64,000 nt of DNA from Hyphomonadaceae bacterium (GCA_016791425.1 JAEUMQ010000013.1:1-64000); one strand, 5' to 3'; shown: positions 47,347 through 56,448, numbered from the stretch's first letter. Numbers and translations are program-made. The notes: generated from the letters alone by a model not told the origin.

Positions 47347-48128
47347 GTCCTGTCGCTCGACAGCCGCTCCCCGCACACCCGGCAATAGCGCGCGTCCGCC
47401 TCGTGCCGATCCGTGTTGCAGCCACGGCAGCGCACACGCTGCTGATGCTGCGCGAACGCCTTCTGCGCGACCCCGAAGAAGAGGGTGATGCCCGAGAGCA
47501 TGAGCACGATCTTGAACGCCCGCCCCAGCTGCGTATCGAGCGTGATATCGCCATAGCCGGTCGTGGTGAGCGAGGTCACCGCAAAATACATCGCGTCGAT
47601 GAACGTGTGCATCTTCGGATGGCCAGGCGAGAAGAGCGCGTAAGCGACGCCCGACGCCAGGAAGATGAACACCACGAGATTGACGACCGCCTTGGTCAGA
47701 TCCTCGACATAGGTGTCGTCCCAGCGCCCGCCCCCGAGCACGTTCCAGGTCCGCTCCCGATGCACCAGCGCCCAGAGCCTGAGGATGCGCAGGAACCCGA
47801 AATTCTGCACCAGCGGCACGAGGAAGGTCGCCAGCACGACGATATCCGCCCAGGAGCTCGGATACTTGATCCAGCGCCGCAGGCTGCCAAGCGCATAGAT
47901 GCGCGCAGCGACATCGAGCACGAGGAAGGCCGCGATGCCGTAATCGACATAGAGGAACCACGCCTCCTTGCGGATGAAATTCGCCGCAATGAAGAAGCCG
48001 ATGATAAGCACGTCGAGCGTGAAGAGCACGCCCTGGAATTTCAGCGCCGCGCCCTCGACGCCGAAATAGAGGTCCCTCAGCTTCGACCGCAGAGGATGCC
48101 GCGAAGCCGCATCGGCCGCCTCGCTCAT
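47343..48128 (-). CDS. Voltage-gated-type potassium channel with C-terminal zinc ribbon
   Basis: A 261-residue six-helix ion channel. The pore helix and selectivity filter read FAVTSLTTTGYGD, the canonical K+ filter. The S4-like segment FGFLRILRLWALVHRER has few positive charges. After the last helix comes RCRGCNTDRHEADARYCRVCGERL, a CxxC-x10-CxxC zinc ribbon, which is unusual for a channel. The stop overlaps the end of the convergent hydrolase gene by 4 bp. Confidence 0.9.
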   Translation of the reverse strand: MSEAADAASRHPLRSKLRDLYFGVEGAALKFQGVLFTLDVLIIGFFIAANFIRKEAWFLYVDYGIAAFLVLDVAARIYALGSLRRWIKYPSSWADIVVLATFLVPLVQNFGFLRILRLWALVHRERTWNVLGGGRWDDTYVEDLTKAVVNLVVFIFLASGVAYALFSPGHPKMHTFIDAMYFAVTSLTTTGYGDITLDTQLGRAFKIVLMLSGITLFFGVAQKAFAQHQQRVRCRGCNTDRHEADARYCRVCGERLSSDRT

Positions 48129-48580
48129 GCCTGCCGGCTCTGCATCTTCGCCAGGAATTCCTGCGCCGCGGCGTCTTCGGCCGTGCGCTCCTGCGGCAGC
48201 TCCTCGCAGAAGCGCACATAGGAGAGCTTACTCTCCAGGCCGTACTGCTTGATCACCGGCGCCGCCTCGGGATCGTCCAGCGATCCGATCGTCACATAGA
48301 ACCGCGCCTCCGGCAGATCGTACGCGAACGAGAGCGGCGTACCGCATTCCCCGCAGAAACCGCGCCGGGCGAGGTTCGAGCTTGCGAAAAACACAGGCGT
48401 CCCCTTCGTCCAAGCGAAGTCCGCCTTCTTGGCGCCGGCCAGCGCCGCAAAGAGACCGCCCGTTGCGCGCTGACACATGCGGCAATGGCAGACGTGTGAA
48501 TTCTCCGGCGTCACGTAGAGCGCATAGCGCACCGCGCCGCATTGGCATCCGCCCGTCGCGACCGCTTCTCTCATGCTCAT
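48125..48580 (-). CDS. GFA-domain (CENP-V/GFA family) protein
   Basis: A 151-residue zinc protein of the glutathione-dependent formaldehyde-activating fold. Cysteines follow the family pattern: GGCQCGAVRYAL, CHCRMCQRATGG and GFCGECGTPLSF. GFA-fold proteins bind zinc and often handle glutathione adducts, but enzyme activity is not proven for most. It overlaps the channel gene and the ThDP enzyme gene by 4 bp each, so all three are co-translated. Confidence 0.9.
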   Translation of the reverse strand: MSMREAVATGGCQCGAVRYALYVTPENSHVCHCRMCQRATGGLFAALAGAKKADFAWTKGTPVFFASSNLARRGFCGECGTPLSFAYDLPEARFYVTIGSLDDPEAAPVIKQYGLESKLSYVRFCEELPQERTAEDAAAQEFLAKMQSRQA

Positions 48581-50232
48581 CCTTTCCGGATCGCGCTGAT
48601 CGTCCGCCCCGGCGCGATGTCCTCAACGCTCATCTTCACATGGATGAGCGCCGGGGCGCGCTGTCTCGCTTCCGCCAGCGCCGCGGCGAACTCCTCCGTC
48701 TTGTCCACGCTTGCCGCGAACAAGCCGAACGAACGCGCCATCGCGGCGAAATCGGGATTGACGAGCTCGGTCGCATGCACGCGGGCGGGATACTCCCGCT
48801 CCTGATGCGCCCGGATGGTCCCGTACGCGGAATTGTCGAGCACGATCACGATCGGCTTGGCGCCGTGCCGCATCACCGTCGCCATCTCGGCTGCAGCCAT
48901 CATGAAGTCCCCGTCGCCGGCGACGCAGACGACCTCGCGATCTGGATGCTCCAGGCTCGACGCGATCGCGGCCGGATAGCCGTAGCCCATGGCCCCGCTC
49001 GTCGGCGCGACCTGCGTCTTCCATGCGCGATGACGGTGGAAGCGATGCAGCCAGACTGCAAAATTCCCCGCCCCGTTGGTGAAGATCGCGTCGGACCGCA
49101 GCGCTTCATCCATGTGCGCGACCATCGCGGAGGGATTGACCGCGCCGGTCACCGCCACCGGTGCGTTGAAGGCCTCGAAATCCCCGCGCGCTTCGGCCCG
49201 CCACGCCGCCCAGCGGACCGCGACCTTCACATCCTGAAGCGCGCGCGCCGCTTCGCTCACATGCGCCGCCGCCCCGAAGCGGACCGGCCAAACCCGGCCG
49301 ATTTCCTCCGCGCTCGGATGGATATGGATGAGCCGCTGCGCGCTCTCCGCGCGCGTGAAGAGCGTGTAGCCTTGGCTGGGGTTCTCTCCCAGGCGTGCGC
49401 CGATCGCGATAACGAGGTCCGCCTGCTTCACGCGCGCGATCAGCTTCGGATTGGGCGAAAGCCCGAGATCCCCGACATAAAGCGGACTGTCGTTGTCGAT
49501 GAGGTCCTTGCGCCGGAACGAGAGCGCGACCGGCAGATCGTTCGCCGCCGCGAAGGCGCCGATCGCGTCGCGCCCCGCCGCATCCCATCCCGAGCCGCCG
49601 AGAACCAGTAGCGGCCGCTCCGCCGCGGCGAGCGCATCGCGCACCTGGTCCGCTGCGCCGGCCGTCAGCCCCGCGCGCACCGGCTCGATGCGCCCGCCAA
49701 CGCGCGCCTCCACCTCGTCGATGAGCATGTCCTCCGGCAGCGCGATCACCACCGGCCCCATGCGTCCCTGCATCGCGACTGCGAACGCGCGCTCCACGAT
49801 CTCAGGCACGCGCGCGGCGTCATCGATCTCCACCGCCCACTTCGCGAGCGGCCCGAAGAACGCGGCATAGTCCACTTCCTGGAACGCCTCGCGGCCTTTG
49901 TCTCCGCGCGCCACCTGCCCGATGAAGAGGATCATCGGCGTGGAATCCTGGAACGCCGTGTGCACCCCGACGCTCGCCTGCGTAGCGCCGGGGCCGCGCG
50001 TCACGAAACAGATCCCAGGCCGCCCCGTGAGCTTGCCCGTCGCCTCCGCCATGTTGGCCGCCGACGCCTCGTGCCGGCAAACGATCGTGTCGATCGCGGC
50101 CTTGGACGCCTTTGCGTCCCCGAGCGCGTCGAGCACGGCGAGATAGGATTCCCCCGGCACGCAGAAGACGCGCGCCGTCCCTTGCGCCGTCAACACGTCC
50201 ACCAGGAGCTGTGCGCCGGTTCTCTTCGCCAT
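48577..50232 (-). CDS. Thiamine-diphosphate enzyme (acetolactate synthase-like)
   Basis: A 551-residue ThDP-dependent enzyme of the acetolactate-synthase/benzoylformate-decarboxylase superfamily. The cofactor-activating glutamate is in VCRHEASAANMAEA, the FAD-like or structural middle domain spans about 190-330, and the ThDP motif GDGDFMMAAAEMATVMRHGAKPIVIVLDNSAYGT is clear. No regulatory-subunit gene (ilvN) is nearby, so a biosynthetic IlvB role is less likely. Substrate not determined. Confidence 0.9.
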   Translation of the reverse strand: MAKRTGAQLLVDVLTAQGTARVFCVPGESYLAVLDALGDAKASKAAIDTIVCRHEASAANMAEATGKLTGRPGICFVTRGPGATQASVGVHTAFQDSTPMILFIGQVARGDKGREAFQEVDYAAFFGPLAKWAVEIDDAARVPEIVERAFAVAMQGRMGPVVIALPEDMLIDEVEARVGGRIEPVRAGLTAGAADQVRDALAAAERPLLVLGGSGWDAAGRDAIGAFAAANDLPVALSFRRKDLIDNDSPLYVGDLGLSPNPKLIARVKQADLVIAIGARLGENPSQGYTLFTRAESAQRLIHIHPSAEEIGRVWPVRFGAAAHVSEAARALQDVKVAVRWAAWRAEARGDFEAFNAPVAVTGAVNPSAMVAHMDEALRSDAIFTNGAGNFAVWLHRFHRHRAWKTQVAPTSGAMGYGYPAAIASSLEHPDREVVCVAGDGDFMMAAAEMATVMRHGAKPIVIVLDNSAYGTIRAHQEREYPARVHATELVNPDFAAMARSFGLFAASVDKTEEFAAALAEARQRAPALIHVKMSVEDIAPGRTISAIRKG

Positions 50233-50392
50233 CCCAAGCGCTTAGACCCGCCCCCCGGCCAAGATCAAGCGCCCGCGACGCATGCCGCGGACGCTCCCTC
50301 CTGGGAGCCGCCGCCCCGATGACGTCTCGCGAGCGGCGCGTGAAGGTGCTAAATCCGCCGCTCCGGGAAAACAGAAAACCGGGGAGGAAGCG

Positions 50393-50968
50393 ATGAAGGT
50401 TGGGATCCATCCGGCCGTGGACAACGGTGTGAAGAAGGGGTCGAAGAATTTCCAGGGCGGCGCGCTGACGTGCCGATGCGCGGCCGACAAGGTGGTCGTG
50501 CAGGTCGATTCCCAGTGCATGCACAATCATGTGTGCGGCTGCACGAAATGCTGGAAGCCCGCCGGCGCGACGTTCTCGATGGTCGCGGTCGTGCCGCGCG
50601 ACAAGGTGAAGGTCACCGCCAACGCCGAGAAGCTCGCGGTCGTCGATGCGAGCGCCGCGATCCAGCGCAACGCGTGCAAGAGCTGCGGCGTGCACATGTT
50701 CGGCCGCATCGAGAACACCGGCCATCCCTTCCATGGCCTCGATTTCATCCACACGGAGCTCTCGAGCGACGCCGGCTGGGCGGCGCCGGAATTCGCCGCC
50801 TTCGTGTCGTCGATCATCGAATCCGGCGCCGATCCGGCCAACATGGGCGCCGTGCGCCATCGTCTGAAGCAGCTTAAGCTTGAGCCCTATGATTGCCTCT
50901 CGCCGCCCCTGATGGACGCCATCGCGACACATGTTGCGAAGGCGAAGGGCGTGCTCGCCGCCGCCTGA
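50393..50968 (+). CDS. gfa: S-(hydroxymethyl)glutathione synthase (GFA)
   Basis: A 191-residue zinc enzyme that condenses formaldehyde with glutathione. It has the full-length Gfa layout: [27 protein letters not shown] and [16 protein letters not shown], followed by [10 protein letters not shown]. The length matches bona fide Gfa (about 190 residues), unlike the three shorter GFA-fold genes nearby. The start follows GGGGAGGAAG. A perfect 20-bp palindrome follows the stop. Confidence 0.92.
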   Translation: MKVGIHPAVDNGVKKGSKNFQGGALTCRCAADKVVVQVDSQCMHNHVCGCTKCWKPAGATFSMVAVVPRDKVKVTANAEKLAVVDASAAIQRNACKSCGVHMFGRIENTGHPFHGLDFIHTELSSDAGWAAPEFAAFVSSIIESGADPANMGAVRHRLKQLKLEPYDCLSPPLMDAIATHVAKAKGVLAAA

Positions 50969-50972
50969 CGGC

Positions 50973-50992
50973 ATGCTCCGGCGCCGGAGCAT
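50973..50992. repeat. 20-bp perfect palindrome
   Basis: The sequence ATGCTCCGGCGCCGGAGCAT is a perfect 20-bp palindrome lying 5 bp after the gfa stop. There is no T-run, so it is a candidate protein-binding site or a loop-less terminator stem. Confidence 0.6.
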
Positions 50993-51113
50993 TGGTACGC
51001 ATGCGGCCCTGGGCGCGCGATGGAACGGCCGTAGCGGCGGCGCGTTCTACGGACTGGGCCCCATCCTCGGGCCGGCCCGCGCGCGCCTCGCGCAAGGGCG
51101 CAGGGAGGATGCC

Positions 51114-51371
51114 ATGAGCTTGGAAACGCTGGTGATCTGGCTCCTGATCGGGGCCGTCGCGGGCTGGCTCGCGGGGCTGATCGTGAAGGGCTACGGCTTC
51201 GGCCTGCTCGGCAACATCGTGGTCGGGATCCTGGGCGCCGTGATCGGCGGCTGGCTCCTGAACGCGCTCGGCGTCTCGATCGGCGCCGGAATCATCGGAA
51301 CCATCCTGGGCGCGGCGATCGGCGCCATCGTGCTCCTTTTGGTGATCAGCGTCTTCCGGCGCGCGACGTAG
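51114..51371 (+). CDS. GlsB/YeaQ/YmgE-family small membrane protein
   Basis: An 85-residue glycine-rich protein with three hydrophobic helices (residues 5-25, 30-50, 56-80). Family marks are WLLIGAVAGWLAGLIVKG, GLLGNIVVGILGAVIGGWL and a terminal FRR. Such transglycosylase-associated or stress-response proteins sit in the inner membrane; molecular function is unknown. The start follows GGGAGG. Confidence 0.88.
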   Translation: MSLETLVIWLLIGAVAGWLAGLIVKGYGFGLLGNIVVGILGAVIGGWLLNALGVSIGAGIIGTILGAAIGAIVLLLVISVFRRAT

Positions 51372-51383
51372 CCGCGCGTCCGC

Positions 51384-51857
51384 CTACTTGCGTTCGATCG
51401 GCGAGCCATCCTTGCGCGTGTACGTGCCGCCGCCGGTATAGCGGGCGCCGCCGAACTTCATGTCGATGTCGGAATAGGCGCCGTGATCGTTCTCGACGCG
51501 CGAGCCGACGATGAGGATAAGCGCATCGGCGTTCGACAGGTTCTTCAGGTGATGGCCGTTTTCCACGCCGGCCGTCCACGCCGCGCTGTCGCCCGCGCGC
51601 AGCACCGTCTCGCCTTCGTCCTCCACGAGCACGACCTCGCCGGAGAGCACATACGCGAACTCGTCCTCCTTGGCGTGCCAGTGCCGCTGCGAGGACCACA
51701 CGCCCGGCTTCAGCGTGAGCAGGTTGACGCCGAATTGCGTCAGCCCGCCCGCGATCCCGAGCGCCTTCCATTCCCGCGCCTTGCACGGCTCGTCATAAGG
51801 CGCCGGATAGCGCGTGCCCTTGCCGAGCGGCGTGTCCTTGGGATCAATCTTCGGCAT
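51384..51857 (-). CDS. Cupin-domain protein
   Basis: A 157-residue single-cupin protein. Metal-site residues lie in RHWHAKEDEFAYVLSGEVVLVED (G-x-HxH-xxxxE-like motif 1), and motif 2 includes GVENGHHLKNLS. Such proteins may be isomerases, dioxygenases or binding proteins; no substrate is inferred. Its start lies 37 bp after the pdhC stop on the same strand. Confidence 0.85.
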   Translation of the reverse strand: MPKIDPKDTPLGKGTRYPAPYDEPCKAREWKALGIAGGLTQFGVNLLTLKPGVWSSQRHWHAKEDEFAYVLSGEVVLVEDEGETVLRAGDSAAWTAGVENGHHLKNLSNADALILIVGSRVENDHGAYSDIDMKFGGARYTGGGTYTRKDGSPIERK

Positions 51858-51871
51858 GACGACTCCTTGAA

Positions 51872-51892
51872 GCGCCGGCGAGACGCCGGCGC
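51872..51892. repeat. Short palindrome between cupin gene and pdhC
   Basis: GCGCCGGC (51872-51879) and GCCGGCGC (51885-51892) flank a GAGAC spacer. No T-run follows, so it is more likely a REP-like unit or mRNA stem than a terminator. Confidence 0.45.
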
Positions 51893-51894
51893 CC

Positions 51895-53250
51895 TTAAAG
51901 CAGCATCGACATCGGGTCTTCAATGAAGCCGCGGAAAGCCTTCAGGAACGCCGCCCCGATTGCGCCATCGACCACGCGGTGATCGCAGGTCAGCGTCACC
52001 GACATGATCGTGGCGATCGCCAGCGCGTCGTTCTTCACGATCGGCCGCTTCTCCCCTGAGCCCACGCTCATGATCATCCCGTGCGGCTCGTTGAGGATCG
52101 AGGAGAACGTCTTGATCCCCAGCATGCCCATGTTCGAGAGCGAGAACGTGCCGCCCTGGTATTCCTCGGGCTTGAGCTTCTTGGTCCGGGCCCGCTCCGC
52201 AAGATCGGCCATCTCCGCGCTGATCTGCGCCAGCCCCTTGGTTTCGGCCGCGCGCACGATCGGCGTGATGAGCCCGCCCGGGATCGCCACCGCCACCGCC
52301 ACATCGGCATGGTGGTGCATCGCGATGCCCTCCGGCGTGTAGCTCGCGTTCGCCGCCGGCGTGCGGATGAGCGCCAGCGCGCACGCCTTGATGATCATGT
52401 CGTTGACCGACACCTTCACGCCCTGATCCGCGAAGCGCTTGTTGATGTCGCCGCGCGCAGCCAAGAGCTTGTCGATCTCCAGATCGATCGTCAGCGGGAA
52501 ATGCGGGATGTCCCGGAAGCTGTCGGTCATCCGCCGCGCGATCGTCTTGCGCATGAGGTCGAGCGGCACGAGGTCGTAGCTCCCGGCCGCCACGCCCATC
52601 TGCTCCAGCGATTTCACCGGCGCCGGCGCCGGCGGCGAGATCGCCAGCGCGCGGCTCTCCGCGGCCGGGGCCGCACGCTCCGTACGCGGAGCGCCTGACG
52701 ACCCCTGCATCGCGCCTTCGATGTCGCGCTTCACGATGCGCCCGTGCGGCCCCGAGCCGGCCAGCCCGGAGAGATCGATCCCCGCCGCCTGCGCCATCCG
52801 CCGCGCCAAAGGCGACGCTGCAAGCCGTTCGGAAGAAGCGACGCGACCCCCTCCCCCTTGCGGGGAGGGGGTAGGGGGTGGGAGGCGTTGAGCGGAAGGC
52901 GCCGGGGCGACCTTCTCTGCACGCCCTCCCTCCGCCGCCTTCGGCGCCGCCTCCCCCGCAGGGGGGGAGGCAGGCGCCTTTGCTTGCTTGGCTGGCGCCG
53001 GCGCTTCGCCTTCGCCCGCGAGCACGGCGATGGGCGTGTTCACCTTCACGCCCTCGCTGCCTTCCGGCACCAGGATCGCGCTCACCACGCCCTCATCGAC
53101 GGCCTCGACTTCCATCGTCGCCTTGTCCGTCTCGATCTCGGCGATGACCTGCCCCGGCTCGACATGATCGCCGACCTTCACGAGCCATTTCGCGAGATTG
53201 CCCTCCTCCATCGTCGGGGACAGCGCAGGCATGGTGATGTTGATGCTCAT
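51895..53250 (-). CDS. pdhC: Pyruvate dehydrogenase E2, dihydrolipoamide acetyltransferase
   Basis: A 451-residue core subunit that transfers acetyl groups from lipoamide to CoA. Lipoyl domain residues 1-77 with lipoylated Lys43 ([11 protein letters not shown]); linker 78-140; peripheral-subunit-binding domain about 142-179 ([19 protein letters not shown]); catalytic domain with [12 protein letters not shown] (His424, Asp428). The linker contains palindromic element copy 7, read as [18 protein letters not shown]. The start is [10 protein letters not shown]. No lpd follows in this window. Confidence 0.96.
   Translation of the reverse strand: MSINITMPALSPTMEEGNLAKWLVKVGDHVEPGQVIAEIETDKATMEVEAVDEGVVSAILVPEGSEGVKVNTPIAVLAGEGEAPAPAKQAKAPASPPAGEAAPKAAEGGRAEKVAPAPSAQRLPPPTPSPQGGGGRVASSERLAASPLARRMAQAAGIDLSGLAGSGPHGRIVKRDIEGAMQGSSGAPRTERAAPAAESRALAISPPAPAPVKSLEQMGVAAGSYDLVPLDLMRKTIARRMTDSFRDIPHFPLTIDLEIDKLLAARGDINKRFADQGVKVSVNDMIIKACALALIRTPAANASYTPEGIAMHHHADVAVAVAIPGGLITPIVRAAETKGLAQISAEMADLAERARTKKLKPEEYQGGTFSLSNMGMLGIKTFSSILNEPHGMIMSVGSGEKRPIVKNDALAIATIMSVTLTCDHRVVDGAIGAAFLKAFRGFIEDPMSMLL
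52846..52972. repeat. GC-rich double palindrome, copy 7 (inside pdhC linker)
   Basis: Left arm 52846-52886 is canonical; right arm 52920-52972 is longer and carries an extra CCGCCGCCTTCGGCGCCGC segment. It lies in the pdhC linker and keeps the frame. It is the most diverged of the three coding copies. Confidence 0.88.
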
Positions 53251-53252
53251 CG

Positions 53253-53714
53253 TCACGAACCTTGAGTAGTGATCTGCACCGGCACGATCTCGGACTTCCA
53301 TTTGTGCACGAACGTCATCCACGCGAGCGCCGCATAGACGAGGCCAGCGGTCGTCCAGAGCGCGAACCGCACGACATCATCGAGCGAGGCGCCGCCGCCG
53401 ATCGCCATCCCCGGCGCCGCATTGGCCAGGACCGCGCGCCCGGCGGCGGACAACCCGTCGGTCTGGTCCAGTTCGCGGAGCCGCGCGATGAGGCCCTGCT
53501 GGGTGAATTGCGCGCCGACCATGACGATCGCGAGCATGCCCATGGTGACGGTGATGAACAGGAACGCCATCAGCCGCGCGATGAACGTCGCTTGCCCGAT
53601 GAAGTAATTGAGCGCCGTCACATAGGCGCCCACCACCGTGAAGAAGACCGACACCCCGGCAAGCAGGATATTGGTGAACTCCACGAGCTGCTCCACCACT
53701 TCCGCTTCGCTCAT
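53253..53714 (-). CDS. Membrane protein of unknown function
   Basis: A 153-residue protein with three to four hydrophobic segments (about residues 12-38, 44-68 and 118-137) and an acidic N-terminus ([13 protein letters not shown]). It overlaps the upstream GFA-fold gene by 4 bp and ends 2 bp before the pdhC start, so it is in the pdh transcription unit. No recognised family. Confidence 0.7.
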   Translation of the reverse strand: MSEAEVVEQLVEFTNILLAGVSVFFTVVGAYVTALNYFIGQATFIARLMAFLFITVTMGMLAIVMVGAQFTQQGLIARLRELDQTDGLSAAGRAVLANAAPGMAIGGGASLDDVVRFALWTTAGLVYAALAWMTFVHKWKSEIVPVQITTQGS

Positions 53715-54118
53715 GATGCAGTCTCCCGCGAGAGATGTTCGAGCTCCGCCGCATGCGCTTCCCAATTGCGCCCGTCGAAGCCGGTCACGTGCGCCTCGAC
53801 CGCGTCGGCGTCGTCGAGGCAGCGCAGATTGACCGACCAGCCGTCGGGATTGGAACGCGGCCGGTAGAAGCTCTTCACGCCGCAGGTCTTGCAGAAGAGG
53901 TGCTGCGCCACGCCGGTATTGAACGCGTAGCGGGTGAGGTTCCCTTCCCCCTGCAGAAGGCGGAAGCGGCTCTCCGGCACGATGAGATGGATGAACCCGA
54001 CTTTGCCGCAGATCGAGCAATTGCACGCCTGCGCCTCTGCCCCGCGGGCGAGCGCGACCTCGAAGCGCACCGCGCCGCAATGGCAGCCGCCCTGGTGCGT
54101 CTGCATCGCGGCGGTCAT
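53711..54118 (-). CDS. GFA-domain protein
   Basis: A 135-residue GFA-fold protein with zinc-binding patterns GGCHCGAVRFEV, ACNCSICGKVGF and FCKTCGVKSFY. It overlaps both neighbours by 4 bp (the upstream GFA-like gene at 54115 and the downstream membrane gene), indicating translational coupling. A bona fide Gfa role is unlikely at this length; the substrate is unknown. Confidence 0.9.
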   Translation of the reverse strand: MTAAMQTHQGGCHCGAVRFEVALARGAEAQACNCSICGKVGFIHLIVPESRFRLLQGEGNLTRYAFNTGVAQHLFCKTCGVKSFYRPRSNPDGWSVNLRCLDDADAVEAHVTGFDGRNWEAHAAELEHLSRETAS

Positions 54119-54531
54119 CGCGCGTTCCCTGCGATCTCGGTCGGCGTCCAGTTGGCGAGCCGGCGCGCACGCTTGGCTTCGGCGCCTTCCGCCTCGTAGC
54201 TCACCGGCGATGGCGCGAGCGTTATGAGCTCGGCCACGGCCATCCCCACGATGTTGAGCGTCGCGCGCTTGCCTTCACGCGTATCGATGCAAGAGGCGAC
54301 ATAGACCCCGCAGCCCGGACAGATGAGCACTTCGGACGCCCGCGATGCAAAGCGGTAGACCCGCGGAGTCGATGCGAACGAGAGCGTGAGCTTGCCCGCC
54401 GGATCGCTGGTCGTGGCCGCCCCGTGCCGGCGGCAAAAGCCGCACTGGCACGCACGCACCGGCGGGGGTGAAAGCTCGGTGCGCAACGCCGCGCGCGCCG
54501 CGCCGCAATGGCACGCGCCTTCATAGATCAT
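54115..54531 (-). CDS. GFA-like protein
   Basis: A 138-residue GFA-like zinc protein: [24 protein letters not shown] and [12 protein letters not shown]. Compared with its neighbour it has a less canonical third motif and an extended C-terminus ([22 protein letters not shown]). It starts 4 bp inside pdhB (overlap 54528-54531), so it is in the same transcription unit. Function unknown. Confidence 0.85.
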   Translation of the reverse strand: MIYEGACHCGAARAALRTELSPPPVRACQCGFCRRHGAATTSDPAGKLTLSFASTPRVYRFASRASEVLICPGCGVYVASCIDTREGKRATLNIVGMAVAELITLAPSPVSYEAEGAEAKRARRLANWTPTEIAGNAR

Positions 54532-55967
54532 TTGTAGAGCACCGCCTTCGCCGCCGCGACGATCGCATCGGGCTGCGGCAGGGAGAGGGCTTCCAGGTTG
54601 GCCGCATAGGGCAAGGGCGCATCGGCCTGGTGCACGCGCGTCGGCGGCGCGTCGAGATCGTCGAACGCCTCAAACATCACCCGCGCGCAGACTTCGGCGC
54701 CGACGCCCATCGGCCCCCAGCCTTCCTCCGCCGTCACCAGGCGGTTCGTCTTGCGCACGCTCGCCACGATCGTGGCGGTGTCGAGCGGCCGCAGCGTGCG
54801 AAGGTCGATCACCTCGGCCTCGATGCCTTCCTGCGCCAATTGCTCGGCGGCCTTGAGCGCGTGCCCGACCATCCGCGCATGCGCTGTGATCGTGACGTCC
54901 TTGCCTTCGCGGCGGATGCGCGCCTTGCCGATCGGCAGCACGTAATCGGGCAGGTCCGGCACATCGCCTTCCATGCCGTAGAGCATCTCGTGCTCCAGGA
55001 AGACAACCGGGTTCGGCGAGCGGATCGCGGCTTTCAAGAGCCCCTTCGCATCCGCTGAATCATAGGGCGCGATCACGGTGAGGCCCGGCACGTGCGCGTA
55101 CCAGGAGGAATAATCCTGGCTGTGCTGCGCCGCGACGCGCGCCGCCGCGCCGTTGGGGCCGCGGAACACGATCGGCGCGGAGATCTGCCCGCCCGACATG
55201 TAAAGCGACTTGGCCGCCGAATTGATGATCTGGTCGATCGCCTGCATGGCGAAGTTCCACGTCATGAACTCCACGATGGGCTTCAGGCCCGCCATCGCCG
55301 CCCCGACGCCGAGCCCCGCGAAGCCATGCTCCGTGATCGGCGTATCGACGACGCGCCGCGGCCCGAATTCCTCCAGCAGCCCGCGCGAGACTTTGTACGC
55401 GCCCTGATATTCGGCGACCTCTTCCCCGAGCAGCAGCACCTTCTCGTCGCGCCGCATCTCCTCGGCCATCGCGTCGCGGAGCGCATCGCGCACCGAGAGC
55501 TTCACGAACGTGACGCCGGCCGGAATGTCCGGATCCGTCGCAAGTTGAACGCCCCCTCCCCCTTGCGGGGAGGGGGTAGGGGGTGGGGGGCGTTGCAGCG
55601 AGGTCGAAGGAGCAGCCTTTTCTGCTGCCCCCCCCTCCCTACCCTCCCCCGCAAGGGGGGAGGGGCGCGCTTCCTTCGCCGAAGCAGCGCCGTTGCCGTT
55701 CGGCTTCTTCGGCGCCGGCGCGGCCGCGCCTTCCTCGGTCAGCACGGCGATGGGCGTGTTCACCTTCACGCCCTCCGCGCCTTCCGGCACGAGGATCTCG
55801 CTGACGACGCCCTCATCGACCGCCTCGACCTCCATCGTGGCCTTGTCGGTCTCGATCTCGGCGATCACCTGCCCCGGCTCGATATGGTCGCCGACCTTGA
55901 CGAGCCATTTCGCCAGATTGCCTTCCTCCATCGTGGGCGAAAGCGCGGGCATCAGAATCTGCGTCAT
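54528..55967 (-). CDS. pdhB: Pyruvate dehydrogenase E1 beta subunit with lipoyl domain
   Basis: A 479-residue E1-beta, longer than the standard 330, because it carries an N-terminal lipoyl domain (1-77, Lys42 lipoylated), as in other alphaproteobacteria. The linker 78-150 contains palindromic element copy 8 (residues 101-139). The transketolase-like domain follows ([49 protein letters not shown]) and the C-terminal domain ends AVLYK. It forms the alpha2beta2 E1 with PdhA. Confidence 0.96.
   Translation of the reverse strand: MTQILMPALSPTMEEGNLAKWLVKVGDHIEPGQVIAEIETDKATMEVEAVDEGVVSEILVPEGAEGVKVNTPIAVLTEEGAAAPAPKKPNGNGAASAKEARPSPLAGEGREGGAAEKAAPSTSLQRPPPPTPSPQGGGGVQLATDPDIPAGVTFVKLSVRDALRDAMAEEMRRDEKVLLLGEEVAEYQGAYKVSRGLLEEFGPRRVVDTPITEHGFAGLGVGAAMAGLKPIVEFMTWNFAMQAIDQIINSAAKSLYMSGGQISAPIVFRGPNGAAARVAAQHSQDYSSWYAHVPGLTVIAPYDSADAKGLLKAAIRSPNPVVFLEHEMLYGMEGDVPDLPDYVLPIGKARIRREGKDVTITAHARMVGHALKAAEQLAQEGIEAEVIDLRTLRPLDTATIVASVRKTNRLVTAEEGWGPMGVGAEVCARVMFEAFDDLDAPPTRVHQADAPLPYAANLEALSLPQPDAIVAAAKAVLYK
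55550..55667. repeat. GC-rich double palindrome, copy 8 (inside pdhB linker)
   Basis: Arms 55550-55591 and 55625-55667, near-canonical, with a 33-bp spacer. In the pdhB frame it encodes [13 protein letters not shown] ... [14 protein letters not shown]. Confidence 0.92.
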
Positions 55968-56052
55968 CGACCTGCGAACTCCCGACGGCGGCGCCGTCCA
56001 ACCAACAGAGACGGCCAAGCCGTCAAACGACCACGGACGGCGCCAGCGGCCG

Positions 56053-56448
56053 TCAGATCAAACCCAAAGCCGCGAGCAGCACCATCGCCGTGCCCGCAAT
56101 CCCGATCCCCCAGAAGAGCGGACGGATCATCGGAACCCCGAAGATGTAGAGCACCGCGTGCGCGGCGCGCGCATAGAAGAAGAGCTGCGCCCCGAGCGCG
56201 CTCATGTCGTTCGTTGTTCCCGCGATGCTCGCCACGATCGCGATCGGCGCGAAGATCGTCAGCCCCTCGCGGTGATTGTCCACCACCCGCAGCATCCGCG
56301 CGTGAAACCCGACGGGCGCCGGCAATCCGTCGCGCGAATTGGCGAGCGGCATGAGGCCGACTGAGCGCACTCCCGCGATCGCCTGCACCAGCACCAGCGC
56401 CAGCAGCAAGGCCGCCGCGTAGATCGTCATCGTCAGTTCAACGCCCAT
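56053..56448 (-). CDS. MAPEG-family membrane protein
   Basis: A 131-residue four-helix membrane protein of the MAPEG family (membrane-associated proteins in eicosanoid and glutathione metabolism), recognised by [35 protein letters not shown] and the [23 protein letters not shown] region. Bacterial members may have glutathione-transferase-like activity; the function here is not established. It lies between pdhA and pdhB. Confidence 0.88.
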   Translation of the reverse strand: MGVELTMTIYAAALLLALVLVQAIAGVRSVGLMPLANSRDGLPAPVGFHARMLRVVDNHREGLTIFAPIAIVASIAGTTNDMSALGAQLFFYARAAHAVLYIFGVPMIRPLFWGIGIAGTAMVLLAALGLI

